Program-made: the position numbers and the translations under genes
The notes under the pieces: generated by a model
Database searches by the model: none
Seen by the model: only the letters and a program-made list of their open reading frames with translations
What the model was told of the DNA's origin: nothing
NCBI GenBank assembly: GCA_027475525.1
Contig: JAMWFC010000028.1
Location: forward strand, 1,042,831 to 1,106,830
Direction of reading: 5' to 3'
DNA: 64,000 nt
Source of the DNA: Macrolepiota albuminosa
Lineage: Eukaryota; Basidiomycota; Agaricomycetes; Agaricales; Agaricaceae
Shown: in pieces, positions 45,084 through 57,426 of the stretch
How positions within the stretch are numbered: position 1 is the first letter of the stretch
Layout of the letters: each line of letters starts with the position of its first letter

Positions 45084-48000
45084 TCAAATATAAAACATGC
45101 TCTCTCTCATATCACGGTGAAGCTAATCAAATTAAGTGTCAATAGACCGACAACCATCTCAAGGATATCGAACAGCTTACCCCTTCACCCCACGCATCTC
45201 TCGCAGCTTGGAATACTCGATTACGTTCTTCTTCACGATCATACCTTCCTCGGCCAGACGTAGAAGTCCTGTCATCAACCAAAAAGTCGTTCAGATAGCA
45301 CCGGCCACGTTCGCAGGCCAGATCTGCATAATACGCAGGCGGGACGAGACTGACAGCCTTGGTCGCGCGAGCATACAGGTAGCTGGTGTCATGTGTGCCT
45401 TTCTGGATATCGTCAGCCGTGAACGAATTCTCGTCATACACTACAGTATAATGTGTGGCCTTTACAGTTCCTTGAAGGCCAGCATGCGCTTGAAGGTAGA
45501 AGTCAAAGTCAAACCTATAGTGTTAGGCTATGAGTACCGTGGCTAAGTAACGATGGAAAGAGATCCTACACTGCAGTAACTCCTTTGTCTACAACAGTGC
45601 CCGGACGCGTGTTGCCGTTGCGGTCAGCGAATTGTGAGCCTGTTGGGAAAAATCTTGCGTGGTGCCGTTTGCTACCAAGCGCAGAACTCATTGTTCGATA
45701 CAGTCCAACGAGATGATGAGGTGATATGACTCACCCACAGATGATGATAGATAATTGAGGCCGATATTTAGTCTTCCTTTCTTTGGTCTCGAGCTTTTTG
45801 AAGGCACCAAGGATCTGTGGCAATTCATCTTGAATGACTATATCGAATTGACCCTACCAAGCACAATGGAATAAGACGGAAGAGCTCTGACATCAGACTT
45901 GTCTTACCTCAGAGACGCCATCACGAAAGACTATTATCCTTTCCGGTAACTTCTTGTTCTTCCTCTCGTAGGCAAGAAGTCTCTCCACGAGCATGTTATC
46001 AAGTTCTCCTAACATCTATCACGATTATTGCGTCAGAATTCGCCGGTAGGAAAACAGCTAAAACCCTACTTCTTGTTTGCTCTTCTGAATACGCAAGCTG
46101 GCTGGAAATTGGACAAAAGAGTCGTCGACGCTGGCTACTAGAGCGGCAATAGACGGAGTGCCTTCCCTGCTCCCTGGACCCGGATGAGTTACGTCAATTC
46201 CTACCATCATCGTCTTTTTCTTCGTCAGCCATTTCATAGCAGCTTCGTCGAGCTGCGAGCATGATCAGATCAGGTATAATTGTGGACAAATCTTCGTACC
46301 AAATGATTGACACCTCCAAGCTTCGTATTGACCTTCAATGCGACGTTAGAAAAGTATTGATCTTGTTTCCTCTCGTCGGTTAAAGCCTTGTTAAGTTGCA
46401 TGTGGACCGTATGTATACCAAGCTCCACGTCTCCAATACGCTAGAAATGAAAACAAAGTATTAGGCATGAAATTCCTAAGAACAAGCGAAGTTGATTTGA
46501 CCTTGATGGCAGGATATATGTAATTGTCCCGATTTTCCAACAAGACGAGGATGAAGCTGGGTTTGTGCCCTTGAGCTTTGGAAAGATTTTCCTTAAAAGT
46601 TGATCTGATGCTGTCGATAGCTCTAATGCGATTCGGGTCGCTTCTTTCGGGACTTAGGCCGATAGGGATCAAGCGTGGACGTCCCGGTGGCATGGCCACC
46701 CCACTCCGCTCCAATTTCCTCTGAAATCCTTGTACCAAATCCGCCAACCTGGGGTCATCGGGACCAGAGATCATATTGTAACCATCTCGCACAACCATAA
46801 CCCACCAACTCGAGACCTGCGCTCCCTTGTGAAACTTGACGTCCAGAATGTTCCAGCTCCCGTTATTGACGTTAGGAGGCTTTCCAGCTTTGTATGACAG
46901 TCGCGGAGGGACAAGTTCGCGAGCAGGGATTACAGTCATTTCGATATCGATACTGACACCGAACCCATCGACAGGCATTCTAACAGGTCCAGTTCGCGAG
47001 CAGGGATTACAGTCATTTCGATATCGATACTGACACCGAACCCATCGACAGGCATTCTAACAGGTCCGATAAGCCAAGTTTAGGAAAGCCTTGGTTTACG
47101 ATAGCTTCAGCGTTAGACCTCGGAGGATTGCATGCATAGCGAATCATTTGCGCTGTTTCCCTGTCATTCAACTTTCCGTAAGGTTGGCCTGGTATAATGT
47201 CGCACAATTCAGCAGGGACCCAAACTTCTTTCTGTTGGCCTCCAAGGTCGACGACGGGGAGATCGGCGGGGTGTTGGAGTTGGATGTTATATTCTGTTGA
47301 CAAGGTCAGGGGAGTATATCAGACAAAGACGCAAACCTACTCTTTTCAAAGTATTTTTCGACACTGACAACACCTCCCAATTCAGCGCAATTGAATTTGG
47401 TGTTTCGCGCCGACGTTGTTCCAATTCTTTTAACTGGCCTCGTGCGTCCTAGGTGCTTAGTTCTGACTCTCATCCTGCCAAACGACTTCGGTAAAGTGGG
47501 CATAGCACCGTGAGAGCCACGCGAGAAGCTTTGCAGAGCATCCGAAAGTTTTCCTGGTATGATGAATGCCGTCGTGCAAACATTTCTAGGGAAGAATGAA
47601 TAGGAGGGTTCGAAAAGACAAATGAATATACGTACACATTGACAAGAAGCTGCTTGTATGAGGGTCGCACCGATGTATAGAATCCCTGTAATGCGTCTAC
47701 GCCAGGTCCAATGTTCCATTTTTGGCTTGAGGCAGGGAAAAAGTATCGGTTCTGGCCTACCCGAACGCCATTACGACTAGCGTATTGTTGTAGTACGAGA
47801 TTGAGTGCAGATACCAGAGGAAGCGGATCATAGTCTCGAGATTCCGCCTTTCCGCTCATGAAGCTGGCAGAAAAGGTTAGATAAAATAGATACAAGTTGA
47901 TGACCGTACTCTGTCAATCGGGCTAGGTTAAGCTCTCGTTCGAACTTGATAATGATCGTGTAAACTTTCGCATTTGGTCCCGGGGATTGGTCCGGACTCT

Positions 48001-48607
48001 CGAAGAAAGGAACCTGTATATTCATCGGCTGAGGTAGCTTTTTCGCAGAGACCAATCGCTGGCTGCGGTCATGAGCTATGTACCGAAGATGAGGCGTAAT
48101 AGCAGGATTGAGCTCCAGGAGCTCAAAGATACGTGCTTTAATGCGATTAATATCTGTCTTTGGGCTGATATCCACAACATAATCATAGATAGGACCCTTA
48201 GGAAGCTTCACAGGAAAGAAGTTAGCTCTCAAGGTGATAGGAGTGCCTAGCGTTCCATATCCGGGACGCAAAGGTCGATCTGGAATGACTTTCAAAGACT
48301 TGAACGCCTTTACGAGCGAAGCATGACTGGCATCATCCAGACGTGGAGGTATATTAGCAGGAGAATCCTCAGCGTAAATCACTGGGCCGCCGCCACGGCC
48401 ACCGCGACCTGAATGGTCAGCACGGCCTCTAGAGCCGCTTCTGCCAGGTGTACCCGCACGGAAGGCCGGGCTAGCGCGCCCACCCCCAAAGCCATCGGAG
48501 CTCTGGGGAGTGTAGCCTCTGCCGCCCCTCCCTGTAGGTCCACCTGGCCTGCCTCGGCCACGTTCAGTGCTACGAGATCTGCCACCTCGTTGTCCTCTGG
48601 TGCTCAT
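45084..48607 (-). CDS. AGO: Argonaute
   Basis: The predicted product is 968 aa, the small-RNA-guided effector of RNA silencing. Twelve exons (minus): 47910-48607, 47636-47863, 47341-47585, 47062-47293, 46502-46979, 46300-46440, 46070-46252, 45908-46015, 45735-45853, 45570-45671, 45181-45514 and 45084-45122. Residues 1-75 are Arg/Gly-rich. ArgoN, L1 (QNRYFFPASS), PAZ/L2 (EVWVPAELCDIIPGQPY), MID (ILVLLENRDNYIYPAIK) and PIWI follow. PIWI catalytic residues are D694 (GIDVTHP), D767 (RDGVSEGQF) and D909 (AYYADL), with E746 as the glutamate finger. The third residue is Asp where animal slicers have His. The C-terminus is the usual SMFYI. The exon 4/5 junction lies in an exact 77-bp tandem duplication. 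The frame closes only if an 82-nt intron (46980-47061) made of that duplication is removed. Confidence 0.87.
46914..47067. repeat. exact 77-bp tandem duplication inside AGO (site 7 of 7)
   Basis: Bases 46914-46990 recur exactly at 46991-47067, with mismatches on both sides, so the run is exactly 77. It lies in the L2/MID coding region. If only one copy exists in the genome, the upstream and downstream Argonaute frames are offset by two bases. Confidence 0.95.
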
Positions 48608-49225
48608 GATTGAGTCGCAGGTGTAGGGCAAGGTTGGTAGGAATGAAGACGTACATCTGCTGTCTTTTCAGTTTATAAGTGCTTGGATAAGCGCCCGGGC
48701 CGGATTCCCACCGCGACCACACCTTTTTGTCGTTTGGGGCCGTGCTAAGGTTGAGCCTTATCATTATGGGTCAATCTTCTATTACTCACATGAGGAAGGT
48801 TCTTATGACCCCAGTGTCCGACCGCTGTGCACAATCAGTCGCGAAAAATATGCAGGAATATGTGCAATAGCTCAGACGCACTGAGTACTGCCTCTAATGC
48901 TCTGCGTACATTAAGATACCATGACATGAATCTGTCGCGCATTTGAGTACGAGGTGGGAAATCTGGCTCAGCTCAATGTTTATCCTGGTCACCAGTCATG
49001 GAGTTAGTAGTCATCTCCCACTAAATCAGGCTACCGAGCACGAGGAGAAGCATACTGAGATTACGAATATGATATATATTTGCTATCGCTATCGTTTCGA
49101 CCTCAAGCTATGCTCTCATATGACCAATGGTCATACAACTGTTTCTAGAACAACGGTCAGCTGGTAATCATACAAGTTGGTGTAATCTACAGATTCAAAT
49201 ACAAGTTGAGAATTGCCGACCATGC
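48608..49225. other. AGO promoter / ACH1 3' flank
   Basis: These 618 bases lie between the Argonaute start and the ACH1 stop, both on the minus strand. No gene or defined site is recognised. Confidence 0.4.
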
Positions 49226-51684
<2,459 letters not shown>

Positions 51685-51842
51685 GGCGTGAGAGGAAACT
51701 TAGAAATGAAAGACTGCTTCCGTCCCATTGAAAAGTCTAGACAAGATTGGAGGTCGGAAAGGTGGATGTCATCCGTGCCGAGGTATGATCGAGGAAAACA
51801 CCACAGGGAAGTACTATATTATACGTCTTTCCATAGTTATAT

Positions 51843-51921
51843 GGCTCTATAGTGTAGTGGTTATCACTCGAGATTCTGAAAACGATTTCTCGAAACCCAG
51901 GTTCGATCCCTGGTAGGGCCT
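51843..51921 (+). tRNA. tRNA-Gln (CTG anticodon) with 7-nt intron
   Basis: The acceptor stem pairs GGCTCTA with TAGGGCC (one G-U). The D-arm region is TAGTGTAGTGGTTATCAC. The anticodon stem pairs CGAGA with TCTCG around the loop TTCTGA, so the anticodon is CTG. A 7-nt intron (AAACGAT) follows position 37. The T-arm is CCCAGGTTCGATCCCTGG. A CTTTT run at ~51926-51930 can terminate Pol III. Confidence 0.9.
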
Positions 51922-52351
51922 TGCTCTTTTAATCGTTTTGAGTTGCGCAGTTGCAGCAGCTAACCTTGAGGCTATGCTAATCACACGAATTTTAGGTGGA
52001 GGGCTCACTCTTTGACTTCGCCGCTCGAATGTGCAAGTATTAGTTGGTACAATATGTAACACTGCTATAAACTAGTCGGGTAATAAAGCTGCTGGGATTA
52101 TGTGAATTTATTCGAATATGTACTGGGGGGTCGGGCGAGGCCCCTTTTGTGGGGCGCTCCGACTCTCGCGACAGGTAGAGAATATTTGTGAGTCCGATGT
52201 CCTGATAAGTGAGTGAGTTAGCCGCGATTCCCCTTTTGAATACGCCTAGGAGGCCACGACGCATCGCGCGGGTATTATGCGATCCCCTTTTGGCGCCTAG
52301 TGTGGCCCCCTGTGTAGACAGAGTGAGAGGTGACTCACCAAGATTAGGGCG
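51922..52351. other. flank between tRNA and DIRS-like element
   Basis: No gene is recognised. Short GC-rich motifs CCCCTTTTGTGGGGCGC (~52140), CCCCTTTTGAATACGCC (~52228) and CCCCTTTTGGCGCC (~52281) share a CCCCTTTT core. They may belong to the terminal region of the retrotransposon. The element end itself was not found. Confidence 0.4.
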
Positions 52352-54148
52352 TTACTTTCTGAACGCCAGAGTGAGTCTCAAGAAGGATTCGTGTAAAGAC
52401 GGTATGGCTTGTAAGTAGGGCGCCAGAATTTGTTCGTGTTTGGATAAGTAACCGTAAAATGCGTCGCTAGACCAGCGACCTATAGCCTTCATGGCTTCGA
52501 AGGGTACTCCCCTCATGAGGTACTCTAGAGTGGCACCTATGCGGATTCCGTGGCCTTGCAGAGGTTCTAGGTTGGCAGCTCTGGCTGCTCTGGAGAGCAC
52601 CTCCAGGAACTTCTTTTTGGTGAGCGGAGTCAATTTTCCGTTCTTGTTTTTGTATGCGAACAAGGGCCCGTCCGTGGCTGGGTTGTTCAGACTGAGATGT
52701 TTTTCTAGGGCCCTTTTTGGATCGGAGAGGTCGTTCTGCGCTCCCCAAGATACTGTCTCTCCATGCATGGCCGTCTTGGTCCTGGGAATGAAGAAAGCTG
52801 TGGTGCAGAGTCCGGCTCGATCTGTGGATGATGACACGTCGCTAGGCTTCACGTGTATTTGAGGATCGAAGGAGGTTAAAGTCGGGACGGTGAATTCTCC
52901 GAGTCTGGCGGCGCTGTAAAAGCAGGTGGTGGCACATGCAAAGACCGCTACGCTGAGGGGGTCTGGATTTGTGGATTCTATCCGCAGATGGGCGTGAATT
53001 GCTTTCAGAAACTCTACGGTGCACGGTTTTCTCTTCTTCTTTTTGGTGGAGGCTGGTGCTAACCTCTCCGCCGCCTTTAATAGGGTGTGCAAACGAGCGT
53101 CTTCGATTTCCCAGTTTACCTTGTGCAGCAGGTGCCAGGCTCTTATACCCGCTAAGAAGTTCTCTATCGCTGACTTAGAGTACGCGCCTGCCGAGGCTGC
53201 CACAAAAGCTTCTAGTATATCCGGGGTAACGGGGGCTCGGAGAGCTTCCAGGATGTTCCTGAAGTCGCAAAAGACGTGAAACAAAAGCAGACCGGTACCG
53301 TATGTCTCTTTCGTGGATTCTGCCCATGCGGCGTTCATGACGACGAACACTCGCTTGACATCCTCCTCGGTCAGCACGCTGACAGTCGCTGGGGTCGTTG
53401 AGCTGACGGACTGCTGTGCCGGTTTCCACAGACGCAACCTCTCTCGGGCCAGTACATGGGGATGCAGTGGGGACGATGCCGGTTTCAGGCCGGCAGGGTA
53501 TGGCATTGGCTTTCTCTTGTGCCCTTTTTGAGAGCGCTCGACTGTGGCCTCATCCTGCGACCGCTTGCGACCAGACTCCGGCGAAAGAGAACCACTCGTC
53601 GTTTTGTTGCTCGTGGATCTCGTGTGGGTGTTGACGTGGGGGGTTGACCGGTCTAGGGCCTTGGTGAGCATGATATTTTCGCTCACTTTGGCCAGGGATG
53701 AGGTCTGGCTCGTCGATATCGACGATGAATTTGGCGATATGACTCGGAATAGGGAAGGAGGGCAGCGCGCGACTCCATGGCGGGTAGACGCCTCTGGAGG
53801 GGCCGTCGGCTGGGTTGTGGGCGCTTGGGACGTATTGAGTGCACACGGCAATACGGTGCTGCTGACAGGTGTCGTGGACGATTTTGAATATTTCGTTGAC
53901 GCGCTTGTTTCGGCTTCTCCCCGTCCACCAGCCTTCCACAACGCCTCGGTTATCGCCGAAGACTTTGACGCGCTGCTCTCGCTGATATTCCCGGGCAATG
54001 GACGTGACGAGAAAGAGAAATCCAACCGCCTCGGCCCACCCAATGTCGCGCCCTTGGGACTTCCAGCCAGGGACGAGCCGCCAAGCTCTCCACCTTTCGC
54101 CAATCGTGACTCCGATTCCAGTTTCCGAGCTTGCGTCGGAGAAGGCAC
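52352..54148 (-). CDS. DIRS tyrosine recombinase (up to 598 aa)
   Basis: The open frame is unbroken. The N-terminal ~230 residues are Ser/Thr/Pro-rich and overlap the RNase H frame, so translation may start further in. The core-binding region includes SVLTEEDVKRVFVVMNAAW and SKSAIENFLAGIRAWHLLHK. The catalytic domain shows the first arginine in SAARLGEFTV, the HxxR box in GHGIRIGATLEYL, then GRWSSDAFYGYL with the probable nucleophile tyrosine. This R-HxxR-Y set is that of tyrosine recombinases, used by DIRS elements in place of a DDE integrase for insertion of a circular intermediate. Confidence 0.85.
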   Translation of the reverse strand: MPSPTQARKLESESRLAKGGELGGSSLAGSPKGATLGGPRRLDFSFSSRPLPGNISESSASKSSAITEALWKAGGRGEAETSASTKYSKSSTTPVSSTVLPCALNTSQAPTTQPTAPPEASTRHGVARCPPSLFRVISPNSSSISTSQTSSLAKVSENIMLTKALDRSTPHVNTHTRSTSNKTTSGSLSPESGRKRSQDEATVERSQKGHKRKPMPYPAGLKPASSPLHPHVLARERLRLWKPAQQSVSSTTPATVSVLTEEDVKRVFVVMNAAWAESTKETYGTGLLLFHVFCDFRNILEALRAPVTPDILEAFVAASAGAYSKSAIENFLAGIRAWHLLHKVNWEIEDARLHTLLKAAERLAPASTKKKKRKPCTVEFLKAIHAHLRIESTNPDPLSVAVFACATTCFYSAARLGEFTVPTLTSFDPQIHVKPSDVSSSTDRAGLCTTAFFIPRTKTAMHGETVSWGAQNDLSDPKRALEKHLSLNNPATDGPLFAYKNKNGKLTPLTKKKFLEVLSRAARAANLEPLQGHGIRIGATLEYLMRGVPFEAMKAIGRWSSDAFYGYLSKHEQILAPYLQAIPSLHESFLRLTLAFRK

Positions 54149-55757
54149 TGATGTCTGAGTAAGGGCGAGCTTCTTGAATTGATTTCGCCATTGGCTGACG
54201 AAGTACTCGCTGCCACCAGCGCAAGTCTTCCTCGGTGCCTCTGGGAGGGTGCCGTGGCATGAACGGATTATTATGGGAGATTCTCATGAAGGCCTCCAGG
54301 TTGGTGAGGTAAGCTCGTCCGTGAGGGACCACGCAACAGGCATGCAGAAGCTTTCCATAAAGCTTCTGTGCCTCCTCGAGGGTATGCGTGCTGGATTTCC
54401 CCTATTCAGCAATAGCTTGCAGGTATTTTTGTCGCTTGACTTCGGGGATGCTGACTTCTCTGTTTCTGAGATCCCACAGAAAGCCGATGTAAGGTACCGC
54501 GTCGCTGAACTGAATATCTTTGGTTTTTTCCCAGGGGATTCCCAGCTTGTTGGATATGGCATCGATGTCTTGGATCGCGTAAGAGTATTGTCGTTCGGGG
54601 CTAAGTCTGGGGGAGGAGTCCGAAAGGTCGGCGAGTGGGAAACGCATGTCCTCGTCATATTCGTCCCACTCGTCGTCGTTATTTCTTTTCCCTTTATACC
54701 AGATTCTCCCCCCTTGATGCGTCCTTCCTTCACCAGCGCTGATATCATGCCTCCATATCTCACGAGCCCTATTGTAACTATCCAGATGTTCCTTTTTGAC
54801 TCGAAAGAAAATGTGGTCGTCCACCCACTTCGAGACAGGGCCCACGCCATTCGCACGGAAAATTTGGGCCCCTGCATCACCCACGATCCCGTAACATCCG
54901 CAACCTGATCCCAGCCCGAAGCAATCCATGGTGTTGATTGCGAAGGAGCTTGGGTCACGTAGCCTAACGACCAGTCCGGGCCATTGTGCCGGTTTGATCG
55001 GGACTGTTCGGTAGGCCTCTTTGACGTCTCGGATGGCGGCTTGGGAGCCAGGTGGCAGTCGTGAGATAAGCAGAAAGATGCTTTTGAACGTTCCCCAGGT
55101 GCACGGGAATAGGGACGAATCGATGGCGCTGTTGATGGAATGCGAGTCATCGAGGTGGGCAGCGGCGTAGGGGAAGGACAGATTCTGTACGAGCCGGTAT
55201 TTGCCCGGTTTATTGGGCTTAGGAATAATGCTGAGGGGCGATGATTGAAAAGGACCGATGACGCTCTCCACTTGTTCACGCGTGAAAGGACCCAGATATC
55301 TTCCCTTGCAGAATTCAGTGTCGACGATTTGGTCGAATGAACCGGATAACTCGTAGACTGAGGCTTTGTTCTGGGAGATAAAGGTTCGTGATATCTGGGG
55401 GATTCCGGCATCAAAACCGGACTCGATGTCTTGCGCAAGGGAGGGGAAGGCGTCGTTGATCCCGGCTCTGTTGATCTCTTCCCTCCATGCGTCAGGCTCA
55501 TATGGGGAGGCGAATTTAAAGCAGTTGCGCGAGAGCGCATCTTTGAGCTCCGTGATCTTTTCGACCGCAGCCCGAGCACTCGTGCTTGTGCTCGTGGGAG
55601 AGGATCCTGCATCCTCGTGGCTTTTGCCAGTCCGTGCATAATTCCTGTCCCTCGGGGTTGATGAGCCGTCCGCTTTTGTTTCGAGACATGTGGGCTTTCT
55701 GTCCGTTCCACAAGTCTCTGGCTGAGCAGTGCCAGATATCGTGGGTGTGTCAACCAA
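53550..55757 (-). pseudogene. DIRS reverse transcriptase-RNase H with one stop codon
   Basis: The RT part (55757-54402) shows PLSIIPKPNKPGKYRLVQNL, AIRDVKEAYRTVPI (first catalytic Asp) and the catalytic box KWVDDHIFFRV. A single TAG at 54402-54404 separates it from the RNase H part, which stays in the same frame to 53550. RNase H residues are seen in ISAFSDASSETGIGV (Asp), GWAEAVGFLFLV (Glu), VFGDNRGVVEGW (Asp) and SAHNPADGPSR (Asp). Apart from that stop the protein looks complete. The start is not certain because the frame overlaps the end of the gag-like frame. Confidence 0.83.
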
Positions 55758-57345
55758 GGCAAACCGCGCAGGCTGCGTTGGTCGCGTTGGCTGAGCCGGA
55801 CGATGCGCCTGCGCGAGAAGGAAAAAACAAATCTCCCTTCTTGGCTTTACCGTGCCTCGATCCTGAGGGGCCGGGCGATCCCCTCTCTCTTTCCGAGGAG
55901 GGAGACCGCTTGCGTTTACTGCGACTGGCCTTTCCCCAGGTTCGAGCTTCCTGCTTTAGCGTGTTGAGCTCTGATAGCGGAGCAGTTGTACATCCGATAA
56001 TGCATTGGTTAATTTGTAAAGATTTTAGAGATCGAACGTAACGATAGAGCAGCGTCGGGCGAATAAACGACGCATCGATGGAAAGGATAATGCAACGGGG
56101 TTGACGGTTAATGCGAACACCGAGACCGCCCGTGTAAAGGAGTATGCAATGTAGAGCAAGAAGGGAGGGGGGACCGGACATCCGTTCGCATGCGGAGCGC
56201 CGACGTAACCCCCGAATTAAAGCGTGATAATGCAAGATAAAGCAATATGTCAAAGACATTAAGGCCGGCGACGCAAGCGCCATATGCAACCGACGCAGAA
56301 TAATGCAGGTGAGGCAGTATGCGCGCAGTGAGATGGAGCGGAAAGGTGGGTGGTGGTGAAAGTGTACGTTCAAAATGTGATAGGAAGAATGATATTAAGT
56401 TCAATCGTGTCTCTGGTCAGAGGCTGGATTGTCGAAAAACGACCTTCACTCACCTGACATTACCGCGCTCCTCTTGGCGTCGTAGACTTGGTCCTTCAGC
56501 GTCCTGAGAACTCTGTCATCAATTAAACCAATGTCGAAGATTCCGGCCTTAGGCGGGTTCTTTATCTGGCGATGCCATTCGCGTCTCACTCAGGCTTGGT
56601 ACAGGGTTAGCACCTTCAGCCCGTCGGCACCTTCGTTGCGCAACTTGTGGTTAGTAAGGCGAAAGAAGAAAGTATGCATTGCGTCGACCATGTTTCCTGG
56701 CCATGCTTCTTGAACTATATTTTCCAGAAAGTTGGTTGACGCTATGCATAATTGGTCCCAGGCCAAGTCCTCATCTTGAGTGGCTTTCCCTTTGGTACCT
56801 TTGAAGTTAATCAGAGGTTTCAACGACAATGTGTCCTCTTCTTTCACTAGAGTGAAAATTTCGCCGGAGGATACTGACTCGTTCTTTGCGGCCTCTGCTC
56901 TCCCCTCGGGAGTGAAATAGCTTAATTCGATGTATTCGCGCTCCCTTAACTTTTTAATAGCGAAGCGCGCGGGTGGATATTCGATGACATCTGGTACAAG
57001 CATGCCAGCTACTAAGTTCGGAGCTTTCTCTCCGATTTCTGGCGATTGCTGTCTGGATGGTCTAGATTGCACTGTGTCATCGTCAGCAAGGGGTCTGGGG
57101 GCATTGCCTCTGTCTGGCTGTTCGAGCTGTCTGATATCGATCGCTTCTCTCTCTTCTCGTTCGTTTTCCCAGATCGCTAACCTCCGGTCTCGGGCGGTTC
57201 TCCACAAATTGAGGAGCGTATCCGCAGCCTGGGCATCGGACATTCCGTCTCTTTCAAATCTGATTGCGTCTCTGGTGAATCTATGCTCGTCTGTGCTAAA
57301 ATCAGGGGCCACTTCCGTGTTGGGATCAATAGTAAGCGTTAACAT
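55516..57345 (-). pseudogene. DIRS gag-like protein with zinc knuckle, two stop codons, one long intron
   Basis: Translation probably starts at 57345 (MLTLTIDPNTEVAPDF). The frame runs to TGA at 56590, then continues in frame (VRREWHRQIKNPPKAGIFDI) to a GTGAGT donor at ~56455. A 483-nt intron (55973-56455) leads to ELNTLKQEARTWGKASRSK. A second TGA at 55750-55752 follows ACAVCLG. Beyond it the frame continues with HTHDIWHC and HECSGCGRKDHGAQRCALAQ, a Cys/His cluster like a nucleocapsid knuckle. Both TGA codons can derive from CGA by one C to T change. An alternative is that the 483-nt segment is not an intron but a separate insertion. Confidence 0.65.
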
Positions 57346-57426
57346 GTTTCTTAATAGTGTGAAACACCTAAAGACTACTGTTCGACTAATGAAAACTTTT
57401 GCCCGCGAGGAGAACGGGCGCTGCAA

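Larger units (their letters stand above)
52352..57426 (-). mobile_element. DIRS-like tyrosine-recombinase retrotransposon, nearly complete
   Basis: On the minus strand the order is gag-like protein, reverse transcriptase plus RNase H, then tyrosine recombinase, the gene order of DIRS elements. The recombinase frame overlaps the RNase H frame by ~600 nt. Only three in-frame stops interrupt the coding regions, two of them TGA that could come from CGA, so the insertion is young compared with the 18-29 kb elements. I saw no protease or integrase. The terminal and internal repeats that define DIRS termini were not identified, so the limits given are those of coding sequence. Confidence 0.85.

Noticed and set aside
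46914..47067. Recent natural intron gain by tandem duplication in AGO as the sole explanation
   Set aside because: Six other exact 77-bp duplications in unrelated sequence make an assembly cause more likely; kept only as one alternative.
53544..54158. Plus-strand open frame of 204 codons
   Set aside because: It is antisense to the overlapping RNase H and recombinase frames of the DIRS element, which have clear catalytic motifs.
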